A stretch of DNA of 64,000 bases from Panagrolaimus kolymaensis (lineage: Eukaryota; Nematoda; Chromadorea; Rhabditida; Panagrolaimidae): assembly GCA_028622995.1 (NCBI GenBank), contig JAJQJQ010000023.1:806001-870000 (forward strand). The letters run 5' to 3'. This document shows positions 24,733 through 39,700 of this stretch, one piece after another. Within the stretch, counting starts at the first letter, position 1, and each line of letters begins with the position of its first letter. Under the pieces are notes generated by a model, which saw only the letters and a list, made by a program, of their open reading frames with translations, made no database searches and had not been told where the DNA came from. Both the position numbers and the translations under genes were made by a program.

Positions 24733-27700
24733 ATGGAAGTTGATTGGAAATTAAAACCTCAAAGAAGGAAATCAATAATATTACTTTATTTTTTATTGCT
24801 CAATTTTATTTCTATTATTACGGGAGATAATGATGGGTCTTCATTTGTTACTGAAACTTCAACCGAAAGACAGCAACATATTGGTAAATTTTTTAATAAC
24901 AAAATTATCGAACAACCAAAATTTAGAAAACTTTTGTATTTACAACCGAAGTTACAGATTTTTTATTTATTTCACTTTCGAAACATAATTCTGTATTTAT
25001 ATTTGAGTTTATTTTCAGAATTAACCCTTGATAGTTTACCAAAATATTTGCATGATTTTCCTGAATCATTTAAAATTTCTAAAGATCCAACGGATCCCAG
25101 CCGTTTATTAAATGTATTTTTGCCATCAAATTTTGAAAAATTTAAACAATTTATTGCGAAAGTCACTGATATTTCACCTGAAATTGAATATCCCACAAAG
25201 GATGTAAATCGAACGTTTCTTGCTTCACCCACAGATTCTTCTGTGATTAATGTCCATGGCCTTAATGCTGGACATCAATATAGCATCGCTGTATTTGGTC
25301 GAATTGAAGGTGATTCACAATTAATTAAAGAGGAATCAGTAATTATGGATCCATTGCCATTGGATTTTCATTCGCATGGTTCTTCTATTTTGGTAACCCA
25401 TAATAATATTACAATGAGAACAATCAAACCAGAAAAGGCTTTGCAAGATACTTTTCGAGTTGAATATGTTCAACTTGATCCACCTAAAAGATATCCAATT
25501 TTGGATGTCCATGATATTATGGAACAAAAGGATGTTGAATTATATTTGGGTAATTTAAATCCAGGAAAAGATTATGATGTTATGGTCACTTCTCTAAGGA
25601 ATGGATTACCCAGTCAACCATGGAAGGGTGTAATTACAACAAGTAAGTACATACACAAATTTCGGGGAAATGTCTTGTTGGAAAATTAATTCTAAACTGA
25701 ATTTTTAAAACATTTTTACGCTTTCATAAAGTTTGTTTTGCACTTGAGAAATCTAATATTTTTTCTTCGTGTTTATGTTTGAGAATTCAATTTGCTTTAT
25801 TGAAAGCCAGACATATCAAAAAAGAAAATTTAAAAAATGCAAATTTTTCTTTATAAAATTTTTCTAATAAATTTAATAATCTTTTTTCAGAACCTTTGAA
25901 ACCCGGTCAATTGCTTGTTCAAGAACTGAATGCCACATGCGTGAATTTTAGTTGGATATTGCCAGCGGAAAGTGGAGCAGATCGATTTAAAATTGCATAT
26001 GGAATACTTAAAGGAAAATCAGATAATATGATTAAAATAGAAGTACCATATTCTCAACAACAAATTGATTTATGTAATCGAATAATCCCAGGATATACAT
26101 TTATTTTTGCGGTGATTGCAGAAAAATCCAATCAAATTAGTGATGCTTCAACCATTTCACACACAATTAAACCTTTACCCGCGGAAGATTTAAAAATGGT
26201 GCCAGATTTTGATAAAGGAAAATATCGAATTGAAGTGATTTTACCTTCAAAAGATCAAAGCAAAATAGATAAATGTTTGATTTCGGTTTCATCAGAAAAA
26301 TTAGAAAAAATGGAAGATTTAACTAAAATTGAAGAATTTGATAATGATAAAATTAGATGTATTAGTTATATGCAATTAATTCCAGGCCAAAGATATGAAA
26401 TCTCAGCGGCGACCCAATCTGGACAATCAATAGGAACTAAAATATTTCGAAGTTTAGCGGTGGAACCTGGATTTAATATGAAAGCTTTTGGATTGATTTT
26501 AGCTGAAAATAAAGGCATTTTAAGACTTGAATGGCCACCATCCGAAGTGGCCATGTTGAAGATAAAAGATTTATGGTCTAAAATTGTTGGAAATAATACT
26601 CAATTGCATCTTAAAGTCGATCCACATATTTATCCTTCCACAATTTCATCTTCATCTTTAATTGGTGGACAACAAGGCCTCGAAGCTCAAATAAAAGATT
26701 CTGTGAGACAAGTTGAAACAACTCCATCAGCATCTGAAACTTCAGTGATTGTGGATCATCTCAGAAGAGGAGCATGTTATAAAATCCAAATGTATACTGT
26801 TACTTCATCGGGAATAGTATCCACAAATCGATTTGAACAATTTTTACGTATGAGTGCTCCAATTGTGAATCTTGGAATAGATCAAATCACAAAAAATACA
26901 GCAGTGCTTAAAATTAATGTAATTACTAATCAAGATAAACAATATGCAGTTTCAGCGGATATAAGTGATTGCAATTTCAATGTTGTCGTGATGGATACTC
27001 AATCCACAATAATTTATGATCGAACTTTGAGAATGCAAGATTCCACTATGCCTTCCATCCTTCTTGAAGGTTTACGACCATTTCATAAATATTCAATTAA
27101 TTCTCAAATAATTTGTGGTGATTCAAGTGATTCAATTTGTGGACAAAAAATTCGAACCATTTCACAATTAAATTTTGAAACAAGTCAAGATCGACCTGGT
27201 CCAGTTCAAAATCTCTCGGTTAAAGCATTAAATCCATATTCAGTTCAAGCTTCTTGGCTGCCTCCTGCTTTACCCAATGGCGTTATAACTCATTATGTAA
27301 TAAATGTAAATCCATCAGACCCTTCAGAAAAACCATGGACTGTTAATGTTGGAGCAAATGTTAATTCCATTTATGAAAAGATAGTTGAAGCTGTTGTTGA
27401 TAATCTTGTTGGAGGACAAAGTTATCAAATTAATTCTCAAGCTGTTACTGAAGCGGGAATAGGTGATTTACCTGCTGCATCGGATAGTATTCGAATTGAA
27501 ATGCCTATTATGGGTGAGTACATACAATCTTATAGTTTATCAAAGTAGCTTCGAAAAAAAAAGTTACTCGAAGTCTTTTAACGGAAACTTTAAAAATGCT
27601 TTATTTTACAATAATTCTTTAAAACTGTTTTATTGAGTTTTTTTGTCGAGCCTTCCAGTGATAATCTTTTCAATTTTATAAAACAAAATACCAATAATGC

Positions 27701-30700
27701 AAATTTTAGCTCCACCTCGACCATCATCTCGCGTCGAAATTTTACCTAATACTGTTCGATCCACAGATTTAACAATTCGTTATAATACAATCATGTTTTC
27801 AACTAAACATGGTCTTTTAACGAAGGCTGCAATAATCGTGGCTCAAGTTTCACCCGATGGTAAAACAAATGAAAATTGGTTATTTGATTCACCAAATAAA
27901 ACTCTCGTATGCCAATATTACTATTTATTTTTTACCCGACAATTTTTATATAATAAAACTTATGTATTTTAGACATGGGGACAAGTTCAGAGATTTGACA
28001 TTTGGCCACCTTATGTTGCTTTAGAAACACCTGTGGAACCTTTAAAAAGATTTTCACCTCGTCCTATTTCAGAGGTTTGTTTGCTTTATTTGCTTTATTT
28101 TTAAACATATTTATTATTAAATTATTATTTATGTATGCATGCAAAAAAAAGGCAATTAGAGGGTGGAGAAAAAGTTGGGGGAGTAAAAAGAAAGGTGGTG
28201 GTGGCAAAGGTGAACTTTGTTGCTATTTGAGAAAATACATAAATATAAGTTGTTTTGCTTTGTACTTTTTTAAGAAACTTATGGGAAATTATTATTAAAA
28301 AAAGGCTTTCAAAGAACGTAGAGCTTTCTTTTTGGGGAAATAAACCTTTAAGAGTGTTTGAGAAAATTAAATTCTAAAAAAGTAAAAAAACGAGAAAATT
28401 TCTTTGAAAGTTAATTTTAGTCAATAATTTTTTTTACATTTTTTTTTGAATTTTTAGGTAATTGGAATTGATACAACTTGCAACGATCTAGATCCATATG
28501 CCATTTGTAATGGCAAATTAAAACCCGGAAGTGGTTATCGCTTTAAATTACGCCTTTATACAGCCCCAAATTTATGGACGGATACCTTGTATTCTGATGT
28601 CGTAGTTACAGGTGTGTTTTTTTCTTTCTTTTTTTTTCATTTCCGGTGTCATCCCTTTTTTTGGTTTTTGCTAGAACTTCCTATTTAATTAAAATTCTTA
28701 ATATTAACAAATATTTTTTTTTGCATTTTTTTTCTTGTATCTCTTCTTCTTAAAAGGATTTCCGTTTTTACTTAACGAAAATCTCTCTTTTTTTCATCAA
28801 TGAAAAAATAAATGAGAAAGCCACGCGAAAAATCATCAGAGAAAAGGAGGATTAAAAATTACATATAACAAAAGGCTTTAATAATAATAAAAAAATGTTA
28901 TAATAAATTTGTTGTAAACAGAAGATTAGAAAAGTAATAGATTTTAAATGCAAATTTTTTTTCTTCTAGATTAAATGTGTGCAAAGATTTTATATATAAT
29001 ACATACTTATAAGATTTTTTATTTGTTCATCCATTTGTAGTTAGTAGGTTCAAATCTTAAAAACCGCTTTTTGTTTTCTTTGCTATAATTTTTTTTCTCA
29101 AGAAAATTTTTACCTTAAAATTTTGAGATTTATTTTGAAATCTTAGCTTTTTTATTTGCTGCTGCAAATAAAAAAAGTGAATTAATAACCGGATGCGGAG
29201 TTTTACGTCAAAAAGAAAAAAATAAGAAAAAGAAAATTAGGTTATGTTACAAAATTATAGAGGTATTATTTATTTATGTAAGGTTTTTGAAGCCTTACTT
29301 ACTTTATTTTTATTTTATTTAAATGTCGTTGTTAAAAGCGATTACTGTAACATAATTTTTTCTTTTTTTTCATATTTTAGATACTTGGAATTTAATTTGA
29401 CTTTTTTTTCGTTAGTGATAGCCGATTAATAATGGTCGGTCAATTGACGTATATTTTAATATACATAAAAAGTTAAATAATGCGTAAAATGGAAAAATTC
29501 GTTTACGCGTTTTTTGCTAATTTTGAATTTATTTTATAATTTCTTAACTTTAAACTTTTTATAATATTTAAATAGCGCCAATGATGCAAGTTTAATTTTA
29601 GCCGTCGTCGAAAAATTTTATTAAACAAATAAATTTTACTCTTTTTTTAATTATTGAACTACTTCAAAATTTGGATATTTTTTTATTTTTAAATAACTTA
29701 TTTTTCCTAAAACAAATAAATATCAACATTAAAAACGTCTGCTTTTTATGCCGCCACGGCTTTTAATTGCTTTTAAGAATCTCAGACATTCCATTTCCAA
29801 ATTTTAACTTCCGTCAAAAAATAAAAAGTTTCATGTCATCATTTTCCTTCTTTTTTTCCATAAGTTTAATTAATTTCTTTTCCAACAAAAAATATCTTAA
29901 ATGTTTCTCGAGAAAAAAACAGATACTATAAATAAAATAAAAATTTTGTATCCTGAAGAATGAGCCAATGATGTATTTTTTATTTTTTGCTAAAGAAAAT
30001 CTTTTGAGTTCTTTGAAATTTTTTGTTTAAAGAAAAAAGCTTTAATTTACTGTGCCATTTTCCTTTTTGTAAATTTTGTTAAGAGCCTTTAAAAATAATA
30101 CAAAAATTTTTGTGTTTTATAAAAAGTAACAATAAAATTGAAGTTTGTGGGGGTTGATTGAAAAATTCATGAATGGTTAAATATAAGAATGGATAAGTAA
30201 TAAATACAAAACCGTGTATATTTTAAGCACAGTAATCACGGCTGAGTTTAAAAAGTCAATTTTTTAATTTTTGACATCATTATGAAAACAATGAAAGTTT
30301 TTGTATGGAATAAAAAAAGGATATAATTTGACGAATTCGGTTTGAGTTGTCTGGGAATGATGGCATTTACGGAAAAATGTTTGATAAAGGTTAAACTTTT
30401 TGTGGATATTTATAAAAAAAAGCTCAGCAACATAACAAAAGTTAAAATTAAATTAAAATGAGCATTTTTGAATATGAAAAACTCTGATGATTTTTTTGAG
30501 ATTAATCTTTTGAAACAAATTTTAACAAACAAAAAAATAAGCTTTTGCTCCATAATTTTTATTTCTTGAATTTTATGTTTTTTATGAACCAAACTTCACA
30601 TTAAAAAAAATTCAGAATTGCCACAAGCTTTTGCATAATTTTTTAGTATTAGCTCTTTTATCACAGAAATTTCAGTATCTCTATTTTGCCTTTAACAAAA

Positions 30701-33700
30701 TATTAAAAATCGAATAATAAACTTTATTTTATAATACATATTTTTCCAAGAACTTTTATTTTCCTTGAAATAAGTGATAATACTTTTTAAATTTTTATCA
30801 AAATTAATTACGTTCTCCTTTTGCTTGATTATTTATGCTTTTGAAACCGTATTTATTTTATTCAATAAGACTTTCTAATGCTCCTAAAATAAAATAAATT
30901 TTTTTATCTTCAATGACGAAAATAAAAACGTCAAAAAAAAAAGAGAGCAGCCATGAATTAAAAAACACATTCAATTACGGTAGACTTATTTCCATTTTTT
31001 TTCGACATTCGCCTTTGCTAATAATAAATAACAATTTTTTTTCTCTCCTCTTTTCGATATATTTAGAAACAAAGTTTTCTATTTTTAAACTTTTTTATAT
31101 GCAATTTTTTATCCAAAAAACTGAGGTCATCAAAATTTTGAAATGTACATAAAAAACTAGAGAAAAAAAAAGTTATTTCCAGCAGCCTTGTTGCTTGCTT
31201 TTTTTGTTGTTTTTTTTAATCAGTATGTTTGTCCTTGTCGTCATTTGTTTTTTGCACTCTTTTTTTTTATTTTGGAATTTGGAAGAGCCCAAAAAAAAGG
31301 GTGCAACCAACGATTGAAAAGGTTACTTTTCCATCTCATCATCATTTTTTATCTATTTTCTTTTTTATGTTACCACCGCCACCATCCAACAAATATAATA
31401 ACGTCACATTACGGAAGCAAGAATAAAAATAAATTCATACATACATTTTTAATGACAATTAAATGAAATAAATTTGTAAAAAAATATTTCATTTGACGTA
31501 GTTTTTTTTTCTTTTGCAAAAAGAAGTTCTCTTTTTTTCTTTTTGATTAAAAAAACTTTTTTACACCTCTTTTTTTCCATCCATTTAATTTTAATTTTGT
31601 AGTTAAAAAAACTTTTTATTTTATTGCTGCAAAAAAAATAAAAATTGAGGGAGGAGAGTGTACTTTTTTGTTTCATTCTTTTTTTATTATTCTCTCGAGA
31701 AAGATTTATTTATGTATGAAAAGGGAAAAGCGTGAATATATAAAAATGATTGTTTTAAAGATAAATTTATTTTAGTTTTATTTTATTTTTTTGCTTACGC
31801 TTTTAGTGTTTCAGTTTTTCGATTAAAGTGCACGGGAAAGTTGGCCGGCCTCAGATAGTTAAATTCGAAATATTTATAATTATAAAAACAAAAAATTAAT
31901 CTTTTTATAAACAAAATAAAAAAAAGTATGGGTTTCTGTTTTCAAGAATTCTCCATTTGCATTCTGTCAATTTAAAGAAAAAAACATTCCTAAAACTTCT
32001 AGAAAAAATAAAACTTTTACCCTTTTTGACTTTCTCGAATTTCTCTCTTCTCCTGTCAATTTTTTTTATTTATTTCAAGAAAAAAACTTTTTAGAAGAAA
32101 ATTAAGTTATATTCCGTATATGTTTTTTTTCTCGTATTCATTCATGCCACGCAGCTCTCCTAGCCTCTTTTTTGGGCCCTTGCCTTTTGCTTCTTTTTTT
32201 TATGAATGAAAAAAGAGAAAAAAGAAAAATGCAAAAAAGAAGCCATCCCATAAAAAACGTAAACGACAACGAATAAGAAGGATGAAGCTTCATGTGAATC
32301 CACTATCCATCCATTTTCTATCCTCTCTAGGGTTGTTAAATTTACCGGTAAATCGAAAATCGGTAAATTTACCGGTTAAATCGGTAAATTGGTAAATTGG
32401 TAAATTTACTAAAAAACTCAAAAATATCCTTATTTTAAAATGGTTTTATTTAAAAATCATAAAAAACAAAAGTATTTTATTTATTTTACTATTAATTTTC
32501 GTAAAGCATATGCGAAAAAAGTTTTGAAATTAGGAGGGAAAGTTATATTATTTATATTAAAAAAAATAGATTTTTTAAAGAGTGAATGAAATGTTAAAAC
32601 AAAATAATTATTAATCATTTTTTTACCAACTGATGCATCAGAAGTGACAACCATTTCTCCTGAGTTGTCACCTGAGCTATCTTCTGAGCTTATTTCAGGA
32701 TATTCTAATATTAGAGCTATTTTTCCTTCAATTAGTTTGAATAAGTTGAGGTTGTGTTTAATAAAAGTTTGTTGTGAAACATTTTTTTAAACAATAAATA
32801 AATTTCAAAATTTTAAATTTAGAGATTTTGTGAGAAAAGTGAAATAGGAAAAACACATTTAAAGGTAATTGAAAACAATTTTTTATACTTCAAAAGTTAA
32901 AAACAGACGGCTTTTTCGACCATTATTAGAAATTTTTTCAAAAAAACACGAAATTTACCAATGTAGAAAGGCGATTTTTTGAATGGTAAATTTACCGGTA
33001 AATTTACCGATTTACCGATTTACCAAGGAGATTTTTTTAGTGGTAAATTTACCAGTCAATTTACCGGTAAATTTACCGGTAAATTACCGGTAAATTTACC
33101 GAGGCGCAACCCTAATCCTCTCTCAAGTCACATAACCACGCGGGTCCTTTTTCAATTTTTCATTTTTTTTTTAAATTCTTTAGCCATTGAGGAGTGGTTT
33201 TAATTTAGTGTTTGTTTGGAAAATAAAAAAGAATGCAATTTATAAAAAAATAAAGCTTGATTTAGTTTTATTTTACGTAAATTTGAAATTTAAAAATAAT
33301 ATAAAAAGCTTTGTCATTGTTGCTATAGCTTTCGTGAATAGTTTCTGAAATTTAATTTTATGCAGTTTGGTTTTAAAAAATTAGAACCATGCTTTCATAA
33401 AAATTTGAGAAAATCTTTCTTTTCAAAAACGCTTATCCTCTATTTTCTTTCTTTTGTTGTTTATATCCGACTAAAACACACAACTAAACAACAAACAAAA
33501 AAACAATAACTTAGAAGTTTCAAAAAACTATCTTTTTTTGTATTTTATTTTTTTAACAAAAAACATTTTTAAAAGAAAAAACACTAAAAACATGTCTATG
33601 CTCTTTGTCTTGTTGTTGTTTACCAACCTACCTTCCTCCTTTTTTTTCGAGGCAGTCAGCTTTGTGAAGATTTTGACTTTTCAAATTTCAAAAATAAAAA

Positions 33701-36700
33701 CACAAAAAGAATTATTGTTTTCACTATTTATTTTTTCAAAGATTTGGCTTCTTTATTTTCTTTTTTTCTTTGTCGAATTTAAAGAAAAAAACATTTTTAT
33801 AAACATAAATATTCTCTCTGATTTTTTGTTTAAATTTTTATTGTGACTGACTAATAATTATATTTTTTTGTTTTTCAGAACCCTTACAAGTTGGTGCAAC
33901 ATTTAAAAGTGTTTTTATTGCAATAATCCTTTTATTTATTGGAGCTACCGTAGCTTTAATATTTTTCTTATTATTTAATCGTCGAAAAGGAAAGAAAGGG
34001 TATGTTTTAATTTTTTTTTATCAAGCTTGGCTTTACTTATTATGAATGTTGACAAGAAAATTATTGCTTTTGTCGAGAAAAAAACTTTTATTTTATATTT
34101 GCGTACAAAATAAAAGCAGCTCTAAAACACAAAAAATTCTATCACTAACAAAATTTTCAATGATTTCATTAAGCTTTTTAACAATTTTCTTTTTTTTGAG
34201 TATAGTAAGTAAGTTTATTTTTCCACCATATTCTTACGTTTTAGATTTTTTTCTATTTTGAAAATGCACGTTTTGTTCTGTGCTGCTTTTTTATTGAGGT
34301 TTTAAGGACTTTGTAGGTACTCATCTTTTGAACATCATTTTTATGCCCCACTACTTACACAAAAAATAAACTATTATTACCCGGAAGTTGAAAAAAAATC
34401 GCGGTCTTTAACTTTTATATAAGAGTTTTTTTCTTCTTTGAGTTTTGAATCACAAGCGGAAATGGATGGTTTGGTCAAAGAAACCTTTTTTTTTGTTGCA
34501 TAAAAAGGTCGCTTATTTCTTTTGTAATATTTATTTGATGTGAAAATCTTTTTTGACACTTCCGATGCCGAGTTTTTAAATTAATTTCCTTAGAGGTGGA
34601 GCTAAATTCAAGCTTTAAATAGTGAATTATTTTATTAATCAGATTCAAATTTTATTTTTATGTAGCTCCTTAAAAAATCCTCCATTTGATCCTTTGATTT
34701 TCTTTTCTACCTTAAAAAAATAAATCTCCATCGTCACTATTGTTATTGGTGTTGTCTTCTTTACAGTTTTTTACCACTGTTTTTTTTTCTCTCCTTCTGC
34801 TGATCTTGTTTTTACTATGCATGTTTTTTTTTGGTTTTGTTTCTAAGAAGAGATCAATAAAACCACCAACGACAACATCGACAAGCAAGCAAATCATTTT
34901 TTGTTTGTATTATTTTTTATGCTTTTTCTTTAAAAAAGAAATATTCTGGTATTTGCGACTTACTTTATTTCGACGAAGCAGAGAAAATGAAAGGGGAAAA
35001 AATGACCACAATACAAGCTTTTTTTCTTCTTTTTTTAAAAAACTACAAAATGCGATTTTCTTTCTTTTTCTTTTCTAAATTTTTTATTTTTTGACAAGAA
35101 AAAAATATATTTACACAATATTCACAATTCTATGCTTTCTTTCTTGCTGTTGTTGGTAGTTGCGCGAAGGAAGAGAGAGTGAAAGAGTTTCAAAAAATGA
35201 AAATAAGCTTTCTTTCACCAAAGCCGCCTTTTTTTCATATAATAAAGAAAGAAAAAAACGGACGATGAAGGAAAGAAAAATAAATGAAAGAGTGAAAAAT
35301 CTTGTTTGATTGAAGATTGTCGTCGTCTGTCAATTTGTCGTCGAAAGAAAGAAATAAAAAAAAAATTAGGAATATTTATTATTAGTTTTTGGAACTTTTT
35401 ATTCTTTTCTTCTTTTTTTAAATTTGTAATTATGGTTTATATTCGAAGCAATAATGATAACAAAAAAGCTTTACAGTAAGTTGATAAGATATCCTCACAA
35501 TATTAAGGTTTTTATCAAATTAAATTAATTAATAATCATTGGTTATTTTTGCTTGTCAAGCAATTTTTGTAAGAATGGAATCAAACATAAGCGATATCCT
35601 TTAAATTTAAAACTTTCTATTTTCTGAATTATTGTTGTTTATTAAAATTATTTTAATCATATGCAAATTTTCCTGTTCACTATTCGCTTACAAAACTTTT
35701 TATGATTTTTTTAATTTGATTTGAAAAGTTTTAATTCCAAAACCAAAAAACTCTTTTCAACACTCGACACAGTTATACAATATTTTTCTAATTTTTTGGA
35801 ATGGATCTCTTATTTCGAATAGGCTTTTCAAAAATTAAAATATTTTTAAAAAAAATTCGTATCTTAGTTTTTATGTTGATTTTTATCTTATTTTCATGAT
35901 TTCGAAACGGTTTTATTAAAATTGTAATCCTTTCTTTCTTTTTTTTCACTCTAAAAAAACAATTCCATTCAAATCTTTTTGTACAAAAAAAATGACAAAA
36001 GCTATCAATATGCACATTTATTTATTTATACTTCGCCTCCTCCTCACCCTCCCTTTTATGAATGTTATGTATACATATTGTCGTCCATAACAATGCAATC
36101 ATATATATTTTTTTATTTATTTCTGTTTCGTGTAACCTTTTCATAGTTTTTTTTCATTTATTTATTTTTGCAAAAAAAAAGTAACAAAATTATTTCTATA
36201 TTTTTTTTGTCGTTGAATAAAAAAAAGTCCGAAGCATAAAAAAATCATATTAAAATTGTGCCTACGGAAACTTTTCTTTTTTATTTTTATTTCTTATCTT
36301 TTTCATTCTTTCTTCTAACATCTATTTTATTTTTTCTGCGTAGTACTTGAGAATAAAAAATAAAATTGGGGGTTCTTTCTCTCTTATTTCTAAGAGGCGT
36401 GGCACTTCCGGCACTAGCTCGTTCCCTTAGGCAAAAAAAAAGGCAGGCAGCGGCAGAAGCAAGAGCCAGAAGCTGAATAACTTTTTTCTTTCTTCGTTTT
36501 TTTCTTCTCTTTTTTTGCTTTGCTTTTTAAAACCAAACAAAAAAAATATTCGCTAGTTTTTTGCTGCAAAAAAATAAATTTTATACTATTTTTTTGTTTA
36601 GAACTTTTTTAATAATACTTTTGTATTATTATTTTTTTTAGATCATCATTACCATTTTCATCCTCTAATACATCCAGTCGAACAACATCATCCTCCTCAC

Positions 36701-39700
36701 GTGGTAGCGGCGGTGGAAATTTTAATAATAATAATTCCCAATCGACGAAAGAATCACAGTGGGCTGCACTCAAAATGATAATGGCCGAGCGAGCAGCAGA
36801 TAGTCTTGCAAAGCTTGGATTTTATTCCACAACCAATAATTCTACAAACCCAAATAATAATAATAATTCTAATAATGGTGGTCCTACAACGATGATAACG
36901 TGTAATATTAAAACTTCTAATTTAACTACAGCAACTGATGAACCCATGGATACTTCTTCATCGGGAATTCAACAATCTAAAATAAATATAAATGGTTTAA
37001 TTCCAAATTCAAATAATTTATTTAATAATCCTCATCATCGAAGATCCAAATCATTGCGAGAAAGAACGGGAGTGGATCAAAGACTTGAACGATTACCAAG
37101 TGGTCCACCACCCGGGCAGAAAAGTTTATTATGGACGGTTATTAAAACGAATAATAATGTTCACAAAAGGTTAGTTAGTTAATTTATAATTAATTTATTT
37201 ATGAAATTTTTTTTGATAAAATTGAGCCTCAACACGAAAAAGTAAATTTAATTAAATATATTTAAATTAAGTATTTTTGAATCAGAACTTTTTTTTTATT
37301 AACGCTGAAAGTAAAAAAATTATTTATGAGTTTATAATTGTGTTTCTGAATTTATGTGATTTAGACACAAAACTTATTTGGACATAAAAATGGTTTCGTA
37401 CTTTTCTACAAAAAATTTAATCTTATTAGTTTTTTTTTGAAACAATTTTACCGTTTTAAAAACGTTTATTTTTAAATTTCAAAACTTCAACAAAAAAGCA
37501 AAGTTAAAAAACATTTTTTGATATTATTATTTATAAAATTTTTTTTCGATCGTTTCGTTTCATTTTTCCATTTCCTTTTATTTTATTTTTTCTAAAAAAT
37601 GACTAAAAAGGCAATTGAAGCTCTCTTTCCCTCTTCGTAATATTTATTTTTTTTGACTCCCACGCTTACGGAAGGAAAAAGAAAGAAAAAAAAATTGCCT
37701 CCTTGTTTGTGCAACAAAAAAAAGAAAAATAGAGAATAGGAGGCAGAATAAAAAAAAGTTGGGGGAGGAGGACTCACTCACACTTCATGCATACATGCAT
37801 ATACATACTTAGATAGATATATTCTATTCCATTTCATTTTTTTCTTCTCCACTCTCTCCATTCATTCATTTTTATTTTTCGAGAGTATACTTACTTACTC
37901 AATATGCAATTTAACACACACAAAAAAAAAAGAGAAGAGATGGAAGGCTTCCTATTCCCTTTTTTTTCTCTCTCTCCCTATATTTTTGTATTTCGTTTCA
38001 TTCTTTCGTTTTTTTTGTTGAAAAAACATTTTCTTCTATTGCCATGAATGGAAAAAAAGCACACGACGACAGCCATGAAATGAAAAAAAAGCTTCTGAGA
38101 AAAAATAAAAACGAGCACGTTTTTTTCTTCTTCTGTTGCTTGTTCCATTGAGAAGAAGTTTTTCCTTTTTGAATGAATGAATGGAAAAAAACTAAAAAGA
38201 AGCCCTATTTTTCGATGAATAAATATTTTTTAAAAAAGGGACCGCCGCCGAAGAAGAATAAGAAATAATAATAAAAAAAAATAAGTGTGTTCAAGAAAAT
38301 AATGGGCTTTTTTCTTTGCATCGCCAAAATGAAAAGAAAAAACACTTAAAAAAACTTTTTTTTTTGAAAATTATGAGAATTTTTTGTTAAAGGAAAGAAT
38401 AAAATAGAAAATACATAAATAAATGAAAATGAAAGTTTACATAAGTTTGTTTAAGTTTAAAAAAACGTAAGCAATAAAAACATAAGGAGGAAGGAGGAGG
38501 AGGATAAAGAAAAGATATTTATTTATTATTTTTATAGTTATTTATTTATTCAAACTACATAAAAAAATATTAGACAGATAGTTTTATTTATTTTTTGAAT
38601 AATAAAAAAAATTGTGGAGGCATCTTGAAAGCATTTTTCTGATAAGCGAAAAAAATCATTTCTGGGTAAAAAATAAAATACGTTCGTCAAAAGTCTGAGT
38701 ATTAAACTCATTCTAAGAAAATACAAAATATTTAAATAACTCAAATTCCTAAGTACATAGCTTTAAAAGTATTTTTAACTTCTTATTCTTAAAAACGGAT
38801 TTTAACTACATATTTTTAAAAATCTCTAAGCTCCAAGATTGTTATTAAAAGATAGGCTGCTTTCCATGTAAAAAATCTTTAAAGTATGTGACTATTGTTA
38901 AAATAGCTTTTTTACACCTTTCTTTGTGATATGAAATTGAAATTACTGTAAACACGGTTACCAAAAATTAAAAAAATCAAAGAAGAATTTTAGAGGAACC
39001 AAGAATTTTTTTTTAAGTTTTTAAATTATTCAGAACACGATAGTGCAAAAGCACGCTATTTTAGTTCTTCTTTTTTTACGTATGTGTATGAATTTTAAGG
39101 TTAATGAATTCTGTCGAAGATTCTTTCCATTCTGATGCTTTTGGAACTTTTTTTTACTTCGAGTGTTACAATTTTATATGGGAAGTTGATTTTTTTAAAA
39201 ACTTTGAAGAAAAACATTATGCCACCTTTTTTTCTCTTCCTTTCTCCAACTAATTTGTGGGAGGAGGAAGCAAGCACGAGATTAAAATATTTTTATTTTT
39301 ATTGAGTTAATAATTGCCTTTTAAAATTGAATGCGAAAGAAAGCTTTATTCATCGACTTTTTTTTTACTTTTTCTGATAATAAAAATTAGGCCTCCTCCT
39401 ACTTTTTATTTTTTGAAACATTAAAATAAAGTGTTTCTTTCTTTTTATTTTATTTTTCAAAAAAGTCTTTAATTTATGTATGTCAAAAAATATTTAACGT
39501 CACATTTATTTGACAGCAATTTCTATGCCGCCACTTGATTGACCATTCATTCATTTATTCACCAAAAAAATGTCGATGAAATAAAAGAGACAACTTTTTT
39601 GGAGATGAAAGTTTTGAGTGAAAAAAATGTAAATAAAACAAATTCAAACTTTTTTTTGCAAAAAAATAGGAAATAAATTTAAAAATTAAGCGATTTAATT

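Larger units (their letters stand above)
28612..33878 (+). other. Large intron 6 of the phosphatase gene
   Basis: A 5.3-kb intron between the last ectodomain exon and the transmembrane exon, far longer than the 40-380-base introns around it. It holds the 787-bp hAT-type element at 32328-33114. The rest is AT-rich with T/C runs; no nested gene was supported. Confidence 0.8.
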
